Shown here piece after piece: positions 35,148 through 45,462 of a stretch of 64,000 nucleotides of DNA. The notes beneath the pieces are model-generated. The model saw nothing but the letters and a program-made list of their open reading frames with translations, made no database searches and was not told where the DNA came from. Made by a program: the position numbers and the translations under genes. How positions within the stretch are numbered: the first letter of the stretch is position 1; each line of letters begins with the position of its first letter. Source of the stretch: Methanolobus zinderi (lineage in GTDB: Archaea > Halobacteriota > Methanosarcinia > Methanosarcinales > Methanosarcinaceae); NCBI RefSeq assembly GCF_013388255.1, contig NZ_CP058215.1, positions 1,426,001-1,490,000 of the forward strand, read 5' to 3'.

Positions 35148-35251
35148 GGACAAAGTTTATAGATTTTTCTTTACTTGAGCTTTGTCCGAAAAATAAGGTA
35201 TTTATCGGACAACAACACAAATTTTCGGACAAAATAGTATTATTCGGTCAA
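35148..35251. promoter_or_regulatory. Spaced TCGGACAA repeats upstream of the sirtuin gene
   Basis: GGACAAAG at 35148; TTGTCCGA at 35182-35189 and TCGGACAA at 35205-35212 form a perfect 8-bp inverted repeat; TCGGACAA again at 35225-35232 and TCGGTCAA at 35244-35251. Same-strand copies are 20 and 19 bases apart, two DNA turns. A further pair TCGGTGAA (36915) and TCGGACAA (36935), again 20 apart, lies at 36.9 kb. Confidence 0.5.
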
Positions 35252-35350
35252 AGTGTACAGTACCTTACCTCTTTCATTGACTACTAACGCAGTTACTGGC
35301 ATTATCACTTATGGAAATGTCATCAGCTGGTAATTACAAATATATTAGTT

Positions 35351-36286
35351 TCATGCAACCGTCAATCCAAATTCCATTTCATCAACAAGATCTGCATTTA
35401 GTCCAATATCTTCAAACATGGTCTTAAGGACCACTTTCCCTTCTTCAAGTGAAACACCATCGAGCCATGTCCCGATATCTGCGTTTAGGTTTCCCGACCT
35501 ATCGATCATGATTTCATATCTGGCACTTTCTTTAGTATGGGTTATTTTTAAGTATTGAGTATGAACAAAAATATTTCCTGCAGTTTTATATTCATAAGGC
35601 AGAGAATCATTAAAGAATTCGATCAAATAATTTCCATTTCCAAGAGGCTTTATACTCGGATCTCCACTTTCGTTCAGGTAGGCAAAGATGGATCTGACTT
35701 CAGGTTGATGTGGAATGGATACCTCTGAGATTTTATTTTCACGGAACATTTCAGCATATATATCACTTTCCCTACCAGATACATTAAACGATAGCTTCAC
35801 AATGTCAGCAACAAACTCTTGTGGATAACTACTGGTACTTCGAGGAATTGCGGACCATGCCATACTAGTCTCATCCTGATGAACGAAGAATGTTAGATAT
35901 TCTGGATATTCATCATCAAACATTTTTTCATCAGGTGGGACCCGTACTTTTACAAGGTAAATAGTAGAGTTGTTTTCAAATTGTGAAGGCAATATATCAG
36001 TATTTTCGGGAGGTATGCCCTCAGTCGGAGAAACATCTTCAACAGAATAGTATTGCGATGCCAGCGTACTCACATTTCTAAGAGTCTGATTGTTTTCTTC
36101 GAAGTTGACATTAATAGTTGATGAATCATATACATTGGTATACCCATCTATTTTAACTCCTATCTCATCTTTTGCTTTATCTCCGAGGTCAACACATCCC
36201 CCTGTGAATAGCATGGAACTTAGCAAAAACAGTACCAATATCATCCCCAGCTTTTTCGGATTTCTGAAATCTTTGTCGAACCCCAT
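35351..36286 (-). CDS. Hypothetical lipoprotein
   Basis: 311 residues from ATG at 36286 (MGFDKDFRN), 7 bases after GGTGG. Signal with lipobox FTGGC near residue 30. The mature part is rich in N-glycosylation sequons (NQT, NVS, NNST, NVS) and beta strands (YLTFFVHQDETSMAW, NYLIEFFNDSLPYEY, RYEIMIDRSGN). No family recognised. The upstream gene ends 20 bases before, so they form an operon. Confidence 0.7.
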   Translation of the reverse strand: MGFDKDFRNPKKLGMILVLFLLSSMLFTGGCVDLGDKAKDEIGVKIDGYTNVYDSSTINVNFEENNQTLRNVSTLASQYYSVEDVSPTEGIPPENTDILPSQFENNSTIYLVKVRVPPDEKMFDDEYPEYLTFFVHQDETSMAWSAIPRSTSSYPQEFVADIVKLSFNVSGRESDIYAEMFRENKISEVSIPHQPEVRSIFAYLNESGDPSIKPLGNGNYLIEFFNDSLPYEYKTAGNIFVHTQYLKITHTKESARYEIMIDRSGNLNADIGTWLDGVSLEEGKVVLKTMFEDIGLNADLVDEMEFGLTVA

Positions 36287-36305
36287 GCCAATTCCACCAT
36301 TAATT

Positions 36306-36815
36306 TTATGATCTTCGTAACATGAAACCAACACATACGAAAACAAGTATTAAGACATAACTTTCAATAAATGAGAGTGCATTATCAGGTTCTTTCATCG
36401 ATTCCAGCTCACTTATTATTTCATCCCTATCGGTAACAGGGTGTTTTCCGGGTTCACCAATCGTTACTTCAAATCTGTTTTCAGTTACGTTTATGTCCTG
36501 AAGCATCAGGATAACTGATTCACCTTTGTAAAACCGAGGTTCATTGTTGTTGATATATGTAGAACCAATTTCCGTAATTACTTCGATTTCAGCTGATGGA
36601 AGTGGTTCCATTAACCATTCATCCACTTTTATTATTACCACTGAGTATTCAGGATATTCCTGAATATCAGTTACATTTCCAGCAGCAATTCGGTCAGATT
36701 TGTCAATCTGGTACGATAGTTCACCCGCTTCCGGAGGCCATGAACCTTGTACATTTGTCGCAGTGATCAAAATCAAAAGACTCGTTAAGATCAATAATTT
36801 CTGCATTGTTAGCAT
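36306..36815 (-). CDS. Hypothetical secreted or membrane protein
   Basis: 169 residues; ATG at 36806 is the more natural start. Signal peptide 1-22, one beta-rich domain (SDRIAAGNVTDIQEYPEYSV, FYKGESVILMLQDINV) and a C-terminal hydrophobic helix (YVLILVFVCVGFMLRRS) ending in two Arg, the outline of a C-terminally anchored surface protein. The segment VIIKVDEWL...EIEVITEIG resembles domains of unknown function in other methanogen surface proteins. Operonic with the lipoprotein downstream. Confidence 0.65.
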   Translation of the reverse strand: MLTMQKLLILTSLLILITATNVQGSWPPEAGELSYQIDKSDRIAAGNVTDIQEYPEYSVVIIKVDEWLMEPLPSAEIEVITEIGSTYINNNEPRFYKGESVILMLQDINVTENRFEVTIGEPGKHPVTDRDEIISELESMKEPDNALSFIESYVLILVFVCVGFMLRRS

Positions 36816-36914
36816 CTTACAGCATATATAATTTTACTAAAACATATAATTTTCTAATTACTATGGCACAATTTCATCACTTTGTACTCAATAAGCACAT
36901 CAATTGCCCAAATT

Positions 36915-36942
36915 ATCGGTGAAAATACGATTTTTCGGACAA
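36915..36942. promoter_or_regulatory. Second TCGGACAA-type repeat pair
   Basis: TCGGTGAA (36915-36922) and TCGGACAA (36935-36942) are 20 bases apart, about 100 bases upstream of the 169-aa secreted-protein gene (minus). It matches the spacing of the array at the sirtuin gene. Confidence 0.4.
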
Positions 36943-36993
36943 AATGTTTGCTTGGTGCCAGATTAATTTGCTGGATTTTTACCGTTATGCCTT

Positions 36994-38928
36994 TTATTCT
37001 TTCAGCACCATCATTGGATTCCCGACACCTACAACAGTTATCTTTGTTTCAAGAGGAGGATGTGACCAGTTGTCAGGTGAATGGGTCTTTTTTGAAACGC
37101 TGATCTTCGTATCCTCTTTGAGTATTCCACATCTTTTCTCATAATCCAGAACAAGCTTTTTACCGAGTTCGGTTGAAAACTCAACTGCCTGTGCATATGT
37201 CTCAAAGCGCTCCCTGCCAGCAGGTGAAAATACAAGAAAATCCTCATCCGGGTTCTGTATCGATGCGGGTACGATGGAGATCTCTATCCTCTTTACGCCC
37301 TTTCCTGCAAGAGCACCCACTGCATTGCCAACCTCCGCAAACTCGGGTACGATAATTTCGGCATCGATAATCGAGCGCAGTTCATCTGCATATGCCTTTA
37401 CGGGCCCGCCAAGCAGTACCACAGGAATCTCCACCTTGAATTTTGCAGGATATGTACTGTCCAGCAGATCAGCTATCATAGCCGAAGGATGATGTGGCAG
37501 GATAAAAGACATCAGATCCGCAGCCATGTTCTTTGCCACTATTTCTCTTACAGACATGCAGAATTCGTGTTTGCCTTCATGGACATACCTGGAAAGACTG
37601 GCAGCTCCCGCCTCCGCTGCAGTGCCGTCCCATTCATTGTACAGGCCGAGCACATGCAGGGCATCGGTGGGTGTAAAACCTACTGCCTGAAGCAGCCTCT
37701 TGTTCATGAGCGCGTCCAGAACCTCCGAAGAAGGATCTCTTTTCAGTGATATGGAAAGCTCATTGATGGAGACAGGTTCATCCCCAACAAGTGCAAGGAT
37801 TTCTTCTTCCTGCTTACTCAGACCCAGGGCTTTATAACCTGTTGCCACAAAGAATTTTGTCGGCTGGTAGTTCTCATTGAGCAGGCTTCTTGAAATGATC
37901 CTGCTGCGTTTGAGTTTATTGCCAAAGCCAGGATATATGCTGGCAGCCACACAGAGAGGGATCACTCTTCTGGGGCCGGTATGTATCCTTTCATCCTTTA
38001 CCCAGATATGACTGTCACCACCGGTTGCAGAGGTTTCCATTTTCATTGCCCTGACCCTTGTCTTCCAGCCTCCAACAACAGCCCCCGAAGAACTTATCTC
38101 TGGCACACCATGGTGAAGCATGGAAACATCCGTGCTGGTGCCCCCTACATCAATAACCGCACATGTTTCTATCTTTGAGAGATAGGAGGCGCCAAGCAGG
38201 CTGGCCGCAGGTCCTGAGAAAATTGTCTCTATGGGTTTTTCAAGGGCATCCTCGATATTATAGACAGAACCGTCACATTTGAGCATGAGCATACGGGCAT
38301 GGATCCCGCGGCTTTTGATATCCTTGATCACGGAATTTACAAAATGATAGGTGATTGGGATGAGTTGTGCATTCAGGACGGCAGTAACGGCTCTTTCATA
38401 TGCACCAAGTTCCTGAGACAGTTCGTGTCCGCAGACTACCGGCATTCCGGTGATCTCTGTTATGACCTCTTTTACTTTCAATTCGTGTTCGGGATTGCGT
38501 GCACCAAAGTAGGCCGAGACAGCATATGCAGCCACCCTGTCCTTTGTATTTATTGCAAAATCCCAGACAGAATCCAGATCCAGGGGGTATTCTTCATCAC
38601 CTCTGGTATCATGGCCTCCGGATATCCATTTAACGTGATCGGTGGGCAGGTCCTTCTCGACAATGTGCTCCCCTACCAGTATGAGGCCCACAGGTGCACC
38701 TGTCCCCTCAAGCAGGGAATTGGTTGAAAGCGTTGTCGAAACCGAAACCAGGTTAACATCTTTCAGGATGTCCTGATCAAGGGAATCAAGAACTTTCTTT
38801 ATCCCCCTCTGAAGATCCGGGTATGTGGTAAAAGATTTCTTTGTATCAACAACCGCTCCGTCAGAACCCCGGATGATAACCGCATCCGTGTAGGTCCCGC
38901 CTGCATCGATCCCAAGTCCGTAGTGCAT
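36994..38928 (-). CDS. Hydantoinase/oxoprolinase-family protein
   Basis: 644 residues after AGGTGA. N-terminal actin-like nucleotide fold: GIDAGGTYTDAVII, later STTLSTNSLLEG, GPAASLLGASYLS and VIDVGGTSTDVSML. The family includes ATP-dependent hydantoinases, 5-oxoprolinases and acetone carboxylase subunits; the methanogen paralogues have no proven substrate. No HyuB partner follows, which is unusual for the bacterial enzymes. The end of the protein carries LLGGPVKAYADELR and an AGKG segment. The gene is divergent from the XRE-cupin operon. Confidence 0.85.
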   Translation of the reverse strand: MHYGLGIDAGGTYTDAVIIRGSDGAVVDTKKSFTTYPDLQRGIKKVLDSLDQDILKDVNLVSVSTTLSTNSLLEGTGAPVGLILVGEHIVEKDLPTDHVKWISGGHDTRGDEEYPLDLDSVWDFAINTKDRVAAYAVSAYFGARNPEHELKVKEVITEITGMPVVCGHELSQELGAYERAVTAVLNAQLIPITYHFVNSVIKDIKSRGIHARMLMLKCDGSVYNIEDALEKPIETIFSGPAASLLGASYLSKIETCAVIDVGGTSTDVSMLHHGVPEISSSGAVVGGWKTRVRAMKMETSATGGDSHIWVKDERIHTGPRRVIPLCVAASIYPGFGNKLKRSRIISRSLLNENYQPTKFFVATGYKALGLSKQEEEILALVGDEPVSINELSISLKRDPSSEVLDALMNKRLLQAVGFTPTDALHVLGLYNEWDGTAAEAGAASLSRYVHEGKHEFCMSVREIVAKNMAADLMSFILPHHPSAMIADLLDSTYPAKFKVEIPVVLLGGPVKAYADELRSIIDAEIIVPEFAEVGNAVGALAGKGVKRIEISIVPASIQNPDEDFLVFSPAGRERFETYAQAVEFSTELGKKLVLDYEKRCGILKEDTKISVSKKTHSPDNWSHPPLETKITVVGVGNPMMVLKE

Positions 38929-39146
38929 TTTTTAATCACCTATTGGTATTTCAAATTATTTTGTAACTACTGGGATATATACCTAAGCAATTGTTTTTTT
39001 ACAGATGTACACAAGTTGATACCAGCAAGGAATTTAACTATCCTCTGTCATTTATGCTGAAATCTGATTAGTAATCATTATAAATGAAAATATCATAAGC
39101 CTAACGTTCATTTGTTTTTCACGAAAAACCGTTGGAGGTAAACACT

Positions 39147-39722
39147 ATGGCAGACAAAAACATTATAGGCAGCAAAATTCGCCAGCTAAGAGAATCGCGC
39201 GAAATGTCAGTTGAGGAACTGGCAGAAGCAAGCAATACCAATACCGAACTGATCAAAGAGCTTGAGAACGGAGCACTTGTCCCGTCCCTTACACCGCTTT
39301 TGCAGATCGCCCGCGCTCTGGGTGTAAGGCTTGGTACCTTCCTTGATGATATGCCCCATGAAGCTCCTGTTGTTGTAAAATCCGGAAAATCCGAAAATGT
39401 CATGCACTTCTCAGGCAACTGCGAAAAATGTGATAACAGTACCCTGGAATTCTTCTCCCTGGCCGCAAACAAGGCAGACCGCCATATGGAACCCTTTTTG
39501 ATCGATGTACACCCGGCCGGGTCAGAAGAAGAAAAACTCTCATCCCACGAGGGAGAGGAGTTCATCTATGTGCTCAAAGGTGAGATAGAGATCGTCTACG
39601 GCAAAGAAAGATACAGTCTCAGTGTTGGTGACAGCATCTACTATGATTCCGTAATACCACACCATGTCTATGCAAAGGACAGCGACGCGCAGATACTTGC
39701 AATTGTATACGCTCCTTACTGA
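39147..39722 (+). CDS. XRE-cupin transcriptional regulator
   Basis: 191 residues from ATG at 39147 after GGAGG; a TTG at 39132 is ruled out because it overlaps the ribosome binding site. Residues 6-62 are a helix-turn-helix of the Xre type ([20 protein letters not shown]). Residues about 105-190 form a cupin ([37 protein letters not shown]) that may sense a metabolite. It begins an operon with a thioesterase and an acyl-CoA synthetase, so it probably regulates them and itself. The second XRE-cupin gene in the window (50083) has the same partner type. Confidence 0.92.
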   Translation: MADKNIIGSKIRQLRESREMSVEELAEASNTNTELIKELENGALVPSLTPLLQIARALGVRLGTFLDDMPHEAPVVVKSGKSENVMHFSGNCEKCDNSTLEFFSLAANKADRHMEPFLIDVHPAGSEEEKLSSHEGEEFIYVLKGEIEIVYGKERYSLSVGDSIYYDSVIPHHVYAKDSDAQILAIVYAPY

Positions 39723-39736
39723 AAAAGAAGATCAAC

Positions 39737-40153
39737 ATGTTCAAAACAACTGTAACTCCGAGATTCGGTGATATCGACGGGCTGAAACATGCCAATAATA
39801 TTGCCATAGCCATTTGGTTCGAACAGGCACGTAATCCCGTATTCAGGCTCTTTACCCCTGACCTTGACTTAAGCTACGAGAACTGGAAACTCATCATGGC
39901 AAGGACAGAATATGATTACGTGGGAGAGATGTTCTACGGATATGATGTCGATATCATAACCTACATTTCAAGGATCGGAAACTCGTCTTTCACTGTCATC
40001 CAGGAAGCATGGCAGAATGGTAAAAAAGGTGCTATCGGCAGATCTACCATTGTTCACTACGATTTTATCAATAAAAAATCCGTATCGATACCGGATGATA
40101 TAAGAAAGGAACTTGAAAAGCACTTCCAGGAAGAGGAGAGCAGTTGTAAATAA
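39737..40153 (+). CDS. 4HBT-type acyl-CoA thioesterase
   Basis: 138 residues. Hot-dog fold with the family N-terminus FKTTVTPRFGDIDGLKHANN, where Asp and His near residues 12-18 form the usual active site, and the C-terminal IGRSTIVHYDF. It would hydrolyse acyl-CoA in the cytoplasm. It lies 14 bases after the XRE-cupin gene and 18 before the synthetase gene, a tight operon that could set the acyl-CoA level. Confidence 0.88.
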   Translation: MFKTTVTPRFGDIDGLKHANNIAIAIWFEQARNPVFRLFTPDLDLSYENWKLIMARTEYDYVGEMFYGYDVDIITYISRIGNSSFTVIQEAWQNGKKGAIGRSTIVHYDFINKKSVSIPDDIRKELEKHFQEEESSCK

Positions 40154-40171
40154 ATCCCGGGAGACCTAACC

Positions 40172-41815
40172 ATGACTTTTACTGATGATACAATTGGTGA
40201 TTTTTTCGAAAAACAGGTCAAAAATGATCCTGACAGGGAATTCATAATCTACCCTGACAGGGACCTGAGATTCACCTATAAGGAATTCGACGAACGGGTC
40301 AATATGCTGGCCAAGGGCCTGCTTGAGATCGGAATAAAAAAGGGTGACCATGTAGGTATATGGGCTACCAACGTGCCTGACTGGCTTACATTCCTGTTCG
40401 CAACGGCAAAGATAGGTGTTGTCCTTGTTACAGTCAACACCGCATACAGGATACATGAAGTAGAGTATCTCATGAAGCAGGCCGATCTGAAAGCCATTGC
40501 CATAATCGACGGTTTCAGGGACGTAAGCTATATCGAGACGATCTACGAACTTGTTCCCGAACTCAAAACCCAGAGCCGTGGGAACCTGAAGAGTGAAAAG
40601 TTCCCACATCTGAAGAATGTCATTTTCATCGGTCAGGAAAAACACAGGGGAATGTACAATACCCGTGAGCTCTTCCTGCTGGGACAGCAAAGAAGTGACG
40701 AGGATATCCATGAGATAATGAGTACACTCGACAAAGATGATGTCATCAACATGCAGTACACCTCAGGTACAACAGGATTCCCGAAGGGTGTAATGCTGAC
40801 ACACTACAATATCCTCAACAACGGATACTATATCGGTGAGCGCCAGAAGTTCACCCAGGATGACAGGCTCTGTCTTCCGGTCCCACTCTTCCACTGTTTC
40901 GGGATAGTACTCGGAGTGCTTGCAACCCTGACCCACGGCGGAACGCTGGTCATGCTCGAGCTCTTTGACCCTCTCATGGTGCTGGCTGCGGTCCAGAAAG
41001 AGAAATGTACTGCACTCTATGGTGTGCCGACAATGTTCATTGCCGAGTTCAGCCACCCGATGTTCGAGATGTTCGACCTCTCATCCCTCAGGACAGGTAT
41101 CATGGCAGGACCACCGTGTCCCATTGAGGCAATGAAACGTGTTATCAACGATATGCACTGTAAGGATATCACCATCGCGTACGGACTTACCGAAGCATCA
41201 CCTGTCTTCACCCAGACCAGCACTGATGATTCTATCGAGCGCCGTGTGAGTACGGTGGGAACCTCCATGCCTGATATAAAAGTAAAGATCATCGACCCCG
41301 AAACCGGAGAAATTGTCGAACCCGACGTACCTGGTGAGATATGCTGTCGTGGTTACAATGTCATGAAAGGATACTACAAGATGCCTGAAATGACAGAAAA
41401 GGCAATAGATGAGGATGGATGGCTGCACAGCGGTGATATTGCGACTGTGGATGAAGACGGCTATTACAAGATCACAGGTCGTATCAAGGACATGATCATC
41501 CGTGGCGGGGAGAACATCTATCCCAGGGAGATCGAGGAATTCCTGTTCACCATGCCCGGTATCAAGGACGTACAGGTGGTCGGTATTCCCGATGAAAAAT
41601 ACGGGGAGATCGTTGGTGCTTTTGTTATCACTTCCGATGGTACCGATATCACTGAGGCGGACGTCCGCGACTACAGTATTGCAAGGATAGCGCGCTACAA
41701 GGTGCCCAAGCATGTGTTCTTCGTGGAAGAATATCCGCTTACAGCAAGCGGCAAGGTCCAGAAGTTCAAGCTAAGGGATATGGCAGTTGATCTGCTGAAG
41801 GAAAAACAGAGCTGA
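40172..41815 (+). CDS. AMP-forming acyl-CoA synthetase
   Basis: 547 residues. ATP loop [13 protein letters not shown], later YGLTEASPV, the motif [22 protein letters not shown] split by D-x-D/G, the hinge [20 protein letters not shown] and catalytic Lys in LTASGKVQK. It activates a carboxylic acid to acyl-AMP and acyl-CoA; medium-chain or short-chain specificity cannot be read off. Downstream partner genes suggest a turnover cycle with the thioesterase. It ends 33 bases before a palindromic terminator shared with the convergent gene. Confidence 0.92.
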   Translation: MTFTDDTIGDFFEKQVKNDPDREFIIYPDRDLRFTYKEFDERVNMLAKGLLEIGIKKGDHVGIWATNVPDWLTFLFATAKIGVVLVTVNTAYRIHEVEYLMKQADLKAIAIIDGFRDVSYIETIYELVPELKTQSRGNLKSEKFPHLKNVIFIGQEKHRGMYNTRELFLLGQQRSDEDIHEIMSTLDKDDVINMQYTSGTTGFPKGVMLTHYNILNNGYYIGERQKFTQDDRLCLPVPLFHCFGIVLGVLATLTHGGTLVMLELFDPLMVLAAVQKEKCTALYGVPTMFIAEFSHPMFEMFDLSSLRTGIMAGPPCPIEAMKRVINDMHCKDITIAYGLTEASPVFTQTSTDDSIERRVSTVGTSMPDIKVKIIDPETGEIVEPDVPGEICCRGYNVMKGYYKMPEMTEKAIDEDGWLHSGDIATVDEDGYYKITGRIKDMIIRGGENIYPREIEEFLFTMPGIKDVQVVGIPDEKYGEIVGAFVITSDGTDITEADVRDYSIARIARYKVPKHVFFVEEYPLTASGKVQKFKLRDMAVDLLKEKQS

Positions 41816-41829
41816 AAAATAAAAACAAA

Positions 41830-41853
41830 ATGATGTGATTAATCACATCATTC
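41830..41853. terminator. Bidirectional terminator between convergent genes
   Basis: A perfect palindrome AATGATGTGATTAATCACAT continuing symmetrically through 41853, with T-rich flanks on both strands. It overlaps the stop of the DUF2341 gene. Confidence 0.7.
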
Positions 41854-43827
41854 TTTTCTCATCATAAATACCATTGTGATTACAGCAGCAACAGCCAGAA
41901 CAATACCAAATCCCGGAATACCCGGTATCGGACCACTTTCTTCGGTACTGCCTGTGGTTGCCTCTATATAATCGAGATACTCACTATAGACCACGATCTC
42001 GGTACCCATGAACGCGGAATCCTGTGCATAATAGTCCTGCAATCCTTCAAGCAGCTCCTGCACATTGTCATCCGTCATGAAACCATCATCGACTGCTACA
42101 CTGATCAGCGCATCCCCGCCTGCAGCCCTTACCTCACCCATCTTGGCTGCAACGGAATCCACGATATCAGCAGTCGAATCCAGTGAATCACCCTCTGCAT
42201 CATAGGTAAGGATCACAAACAGTTCAACATAATCCGCTACCTCCCCAATTGACGACCTGTCATATGAAAAAGGCACGTCTACCGCAAGTGGCAGGGAATT
42301 ATCCGTGCTCTCACGTATGCCCTCAACCAGCATCAGATTGTCCTCACAGGCAGCCTCCGAATCTTCAGCACACGGGTTCAGTGCAATACTTATCCCGTCA
42401 TAGCGTGCCAGCGACTTATTATTATAATCAGTGATTGCAGATACGGTCTCCTGTACAGATGCAGAGTTATCCTCTGTGACACCTGTGGGATCACTGAGTA
42501 TCATGGCATAGACAAGCATATCATTGTCATGAGCATTCTTTACGAATCTCTCAAGACCCCATATGTTATCAGGAGTCACTCTCAGCATTACCATATTAAG
42601 GCCGCTTTCCCTCATATCAGCAACCATCGAGTCATTGTACCCGGCTGCATCAAAGATCCTGACGGCATTTATCTTGCCGTCGGGGGGTGTGACATTGATC
42701 TTCACGGGTGCGGGAGTTGTCTCAGAACTGGTATTCTCGGAAAGTTTTGCTTCCTCTTCAGACGCAGTAGTACCGGAAATGCTGACAGTTGGCTCATCAG
42801 ATACGAACTTACGCACATATGCATAGTCAAAGGCTGCATATCCCATATTCTTCGAAACATCGGAATAAGTGCTTGCAAAGAGATATGCTTTCATTTCTTC
42901 AACAGGTACGTAGTTCTCTTCCTCGGTGGATGCCAGATCCATACTGCCCACTCTCTCACCATTCTCAAAGAAAGCAACCCTGCCTAGTTCATCCACCATA
43001 TACCAGGCAACACCTGTAGTATACCATGTGTCTTCGGCTACGTTCAGGGAAGCGGTGTCCTTCGGGAAGTATCGTGCATCACTTTTCTCATTCTCAAGCA
43101 CCCAGGATACATATGTCTCGTTCTCAAGTTCGGTACGAACAATTACCTGATTTCGGTTCTGATTATTGGGATCCACAAATCCCTGCTCTATTATCGGTCC
43201 GCGGGTATCAGATCCTGTTGTGACCTTTTTTCTTTTTACAACGAGCATTGAGTTAACAGGAAAATCATCATCGGATTTTACCTGTGCGACATCTTCGGGG
43301 TGGAATTTCGGAACTATAAGCTGGAGAGTACCTCCTGTCACGTCAACCTCACCCCCGCCGGTATAGTACTGGTCCCATTTACCGAAATTGATATTGAAAT
43401 TGCTGAAATCATCGAAGAGTTCAAAGGTGGAAGGACCTGAACTTACGTCGCTTGCATCAGGATTACCATAATACATTTCTATTCTTGCATTCCCGTTGGC
43501 AGCGATATATGGCACTCTTACCCAGACACGTGCAGTTTCATCCTCTGCATCCCATTCCTCAACCCAGTGTTTGAGCTGCGTATCACCTGAGGTGAAACGG
43601 ATGTCCTCACCTTCGGATTCAGCCAGGGAAAAGTCGAAGTTGGAGCTGTTCAGAATGAGAAGTACCTGGTAATTTACAAGGTTCTGACCGGAATTCTCCG
43701 AGATTGTAATTTCTTCAGAATAATTCCACTCTCCTCCTCCCGAATATGTTAATGCGGCACCTACCTGCGTAAATGCAAGTAAAAATAACAAACTAACAAG
43801 TGTATATACTACAATTCTTTGTATCAA
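41848..43827 (-). CDS. Surface protein with DUF2341 domain and PGF-type sorting tail
   Basis: About 659 residues from a TTG at 43827, placed six bases after AAGGTG; frames starting further upstream lack a ribosome binding site. Signal peptide at 1-25 (VVYTLVSLLFLLAFTQVGA). DUF2341 follows (about 35-150: INSTSNFD-like core with WVRVPYIAANGNARIEMYYG), then a lectin-like beta region, and a glycosidase-like alpha/beta half with DGISIALNPC. The C-terminus PGIPGFGIVLAVAAVITMVF followed by MRKE fits a PGF-CTERM signal, so the protein is probably processed by an archaeosortase and lipid-anchored. Confidence 0.85.
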   Translation of the reverse strand: MIQRIVVYTLVSLLFLLAFTQVGAALTYSGGGEWNYSEEITISENSGQNLVNYQVLLILNSSNFDFSLAESEGEDIRFTSGDTQLKHWVEEWDAEDETARVWVRVPYIAANGNARIEMYYGNPDASDVSSGPSTFELFDDFSNFNINFGKWDQYYTGGGEVDVTGGTLQLIVPKFHPEDVAQVKSDDDFPVNSMLVVKRKKVTTGSDTRGPIIEQGFVDPNNQNRNQVIVRTELENETYVSWVLENEKSDARYFPKDTASLNVAEDTWYTTGVAWYMVDELGRVAFFENGERVGSMDLASTEEENYVPVEEMKAYLFASTYSDVSKNMGYAAFDYAYVRKFVSDEPTVSISGTTASEEEAKLSENTSSETTPAPVKINVTPPDGKINAVRIFDAAGYNDSMVADMRESGLNMVMLRVTPDNIWGLERFVKNAHDNDMLVYAMILSDPTGVTEDNSASVQETVSAITDYNNKSLARYDGISIALNPCAEDSEAACEDNLMLVEGIRESTDNSLPLAVDVPFSYDRSSIGEVADYVELFVILTYDAEGDSLDSTADIVDSVAAKMGEVRAAGGDALISVAVDDGFMTDDNVQELLEGLQDYYAQDSAFMGTEIVVYSEYLDYIEATTGSTEESGPIPGIPGFGIVLAVAAVITMVFMMRKE

Positions 43828-44027
43828 TCCACTCACCTTCTTATAACCTATAATAAGATGATATTTATTACTATTTAAATAGATTATATGTGCATAAAAT
43901 GGCACTATACATTATCCTTTTGTAAGCAAAAGCTTAAATATCTGGCCAGACGGGTATAAAAATATAAAAAATGTTTCCAAACTATGTAGCCAGAAAACGC
44001 CGCTACCATTCTAATTTAAAAAAAAGA

Positions 44028-44876
44028 TTATGTTCGACTTCTGGACATAAAATATTCCACAAGTTCTCCAGATATGCTGTTACTCCCAGGGACATGTGGT
44101 ATCTCGTCACAGCTAAACCACCCGGCATCTTCTATCTCTCCATCAATAAAACGAATCTCCCCATCTCTGTATTTTGCTGTGAACCCGATCATTAAGGAAT
44201 CAGGATACGGCCATGGTTGACTACCAAAATATGAGATATCTGTAATACAGAGGCCCACCTCTTCCATAACTTCCCTGACAACAGCCTCTTCAATGGACTC
44301 ACCGGGTTCCACAAAACCAGCTATCAGACCATAACGACCTGAGGGGAAATGAGGTGATCTTGCCATAAGGATCCTGTCATCCTTCTCGATCATAACGATA
44401 ATAGCAGGAGAGATCTTCGGGAAGAAAAGCAGACCGCAATCAGGACATTGTTTGGCTCTCTCATCTTCTTTCCTGAAGGTTGCGGTACTACATCGTCCAC
44501 AGTAAAGGGTGTTGAAGTCCCATTCAAGCAGATGTACAGCCCTCCCTGCCACAGCTGCCATAGATTCTCCGATAATTCCGGGCAGTTTTCTGAGATCCTC
44601 AAATATGATACTGTCATTCTCTGCAAAATCGTCTGCAATTTTAGCTGCAAAACATGAAGAATTCCGGAACTCACCAAGATACTGTTCTCTTTGAAGATCG
44701 ACACCAAGAGATGACAGATGATCTGCTGACGGCAAAAAAATGCTGTCTTCGTCGGATATGAGTAATATTTCCCGATCCTTGAATACGAAATAATGATCAG
44801 AATCTTTTCCCTGTTTTTCCGGAGGTGTTAACAGGGGTAAAAAGTCAAGTTCAGAAAGAATGCATTCACGGATCAT
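44028..44876 (-). CDS. nudC: NAD(+) diphosphatase of the NudC type
   Basis: 282 residues. Zinc ribbon C-x-x-C (LYCGRCSTA) and C-x-x-C (AKQCPDCGL), then the Nudix box GFVEPGESIEEAVVREVMEE followed by VG, and the NudC-specific SQPWPYPDSLM. It cleaves NAD(H) and in bacteria removes NAD caps from RNA. No ribosome binding site is visible. Next to a thioredoxin-like gene on the same strand, upstream. Confidence 0.95.
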   Translation of the reverse strand: MIRECILSELDFLPLLTPPEKQGKDSDHYFVFKDREILLISDEDSIFLPSADHLSSLGVDLQREQYLGEFRNSSCFAAKIADDFAENDSIIFEDLRKLPGIIGESMAAVAGRAVHLLEWDFNTLYCGRCSTATFRKEDERAKQCPDCGLLFFPKISPAIIVMIEKDDRILMARSPHFPSGRYGLIAGFVEPGESIEEAVVREVMEEVGLCITDISYFGSQPWPYPDSLMIGFTAKYRDGEIRFIDGEIEDAGWFSCDEIPHVPGSNSISGELVEYFMSRSRT

Positions 44877-44961
44877 ATCAGAAATAATACAGAGTAGACA
44901 CTTATTTGTCTGCCGGTAGCAGGAATAAAAATATCAAGGGCAGACTGGATCTTATCCCGTC

Positions 44962-45369
44962 TTACTCGTAGGGAGAAACCTCATCGGGCATTGGAGTTGT
45001 GTGTAGTACACATTCGTTACCGTGCCTTACCAGGTCCTCAATTGATTTTCGAAGTATGGATGGATAGACCATACCCACTTCTTCCTTTATGGGCTTTCCG
45101 CGGCAGAAGAACTTGAATGTCGGAGTTGCCCTGACAGCATATCGCCTTGCAGTTCTGGCACTAAGCAGGCCGTTCATCCTTATGAATGTACATGAATCCC
45201 GGAATTCAGTTGCATATTGTCTGAAATAAGGTTCTATATCCTTACAATGGGCACATGTCGGAAGATAGAACATAACAACCATTGGTTTTTCCTGATTCTC
45301 AATGAGTTCTTCCCAGTTCTCGTCAGTTGCTTCGATTACATCCGATTCGTTAAAATCATCTTCATTCAT
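44962..45369 (-). CDS. Thioredoxin-like protein with CAHC site
   Basis: 135 residues after GGGAG. Thioredoxin fold with active site FYLPTCAHCKDIEPYF and the cis-proline stretch VRATPTFKFF. The redox pair C-A-H-C resembles that of more oxidising members. An acidic N-terminal 20 residues precede the fold and the C-terminus is extended (CVLHTTPMPDEVSPYE, with an extra Cys). Cytoplasmic by absence of a signal. It might reduce disulfides of metabolic enzymes; the partner is not indicated by the neighbours. Confidence 0.88.
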   Translation of the reverse strand: MNEDDFNESDVIEATDENWEELIENQEKPMVVMFYLPTCAHCKDIEPYFRQYATEFRDSCTFIRMNGLLSARTARRYAVRATPTFKFFCRGKPIKEEVGMVYPSILRKSIEDLVRHGNECVLHTTPMPDEVSPYE

Positions 45370-45436
45370 TTTTACCGCTCCCGAATAAGCTTTGATTTTT
45401 CAACTATAAATAGTTCTGCAAAAAAAGAAAATTACT

Positions 45437-45457
45437 CAGGCTTTTTTAAAGCCTGAA
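45437..45457 (-). terminator. Terminator of the 2-oxoacid oxidoreductase operon
   Basis: TCAGGCTTT-AAA-AAAGCCTGA on the minus strand, followed by a long T-rich run. It ends just downstream of the stop at 45463. Confidence 0.75.
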
Positions 45458-45462
45458 TGAAC

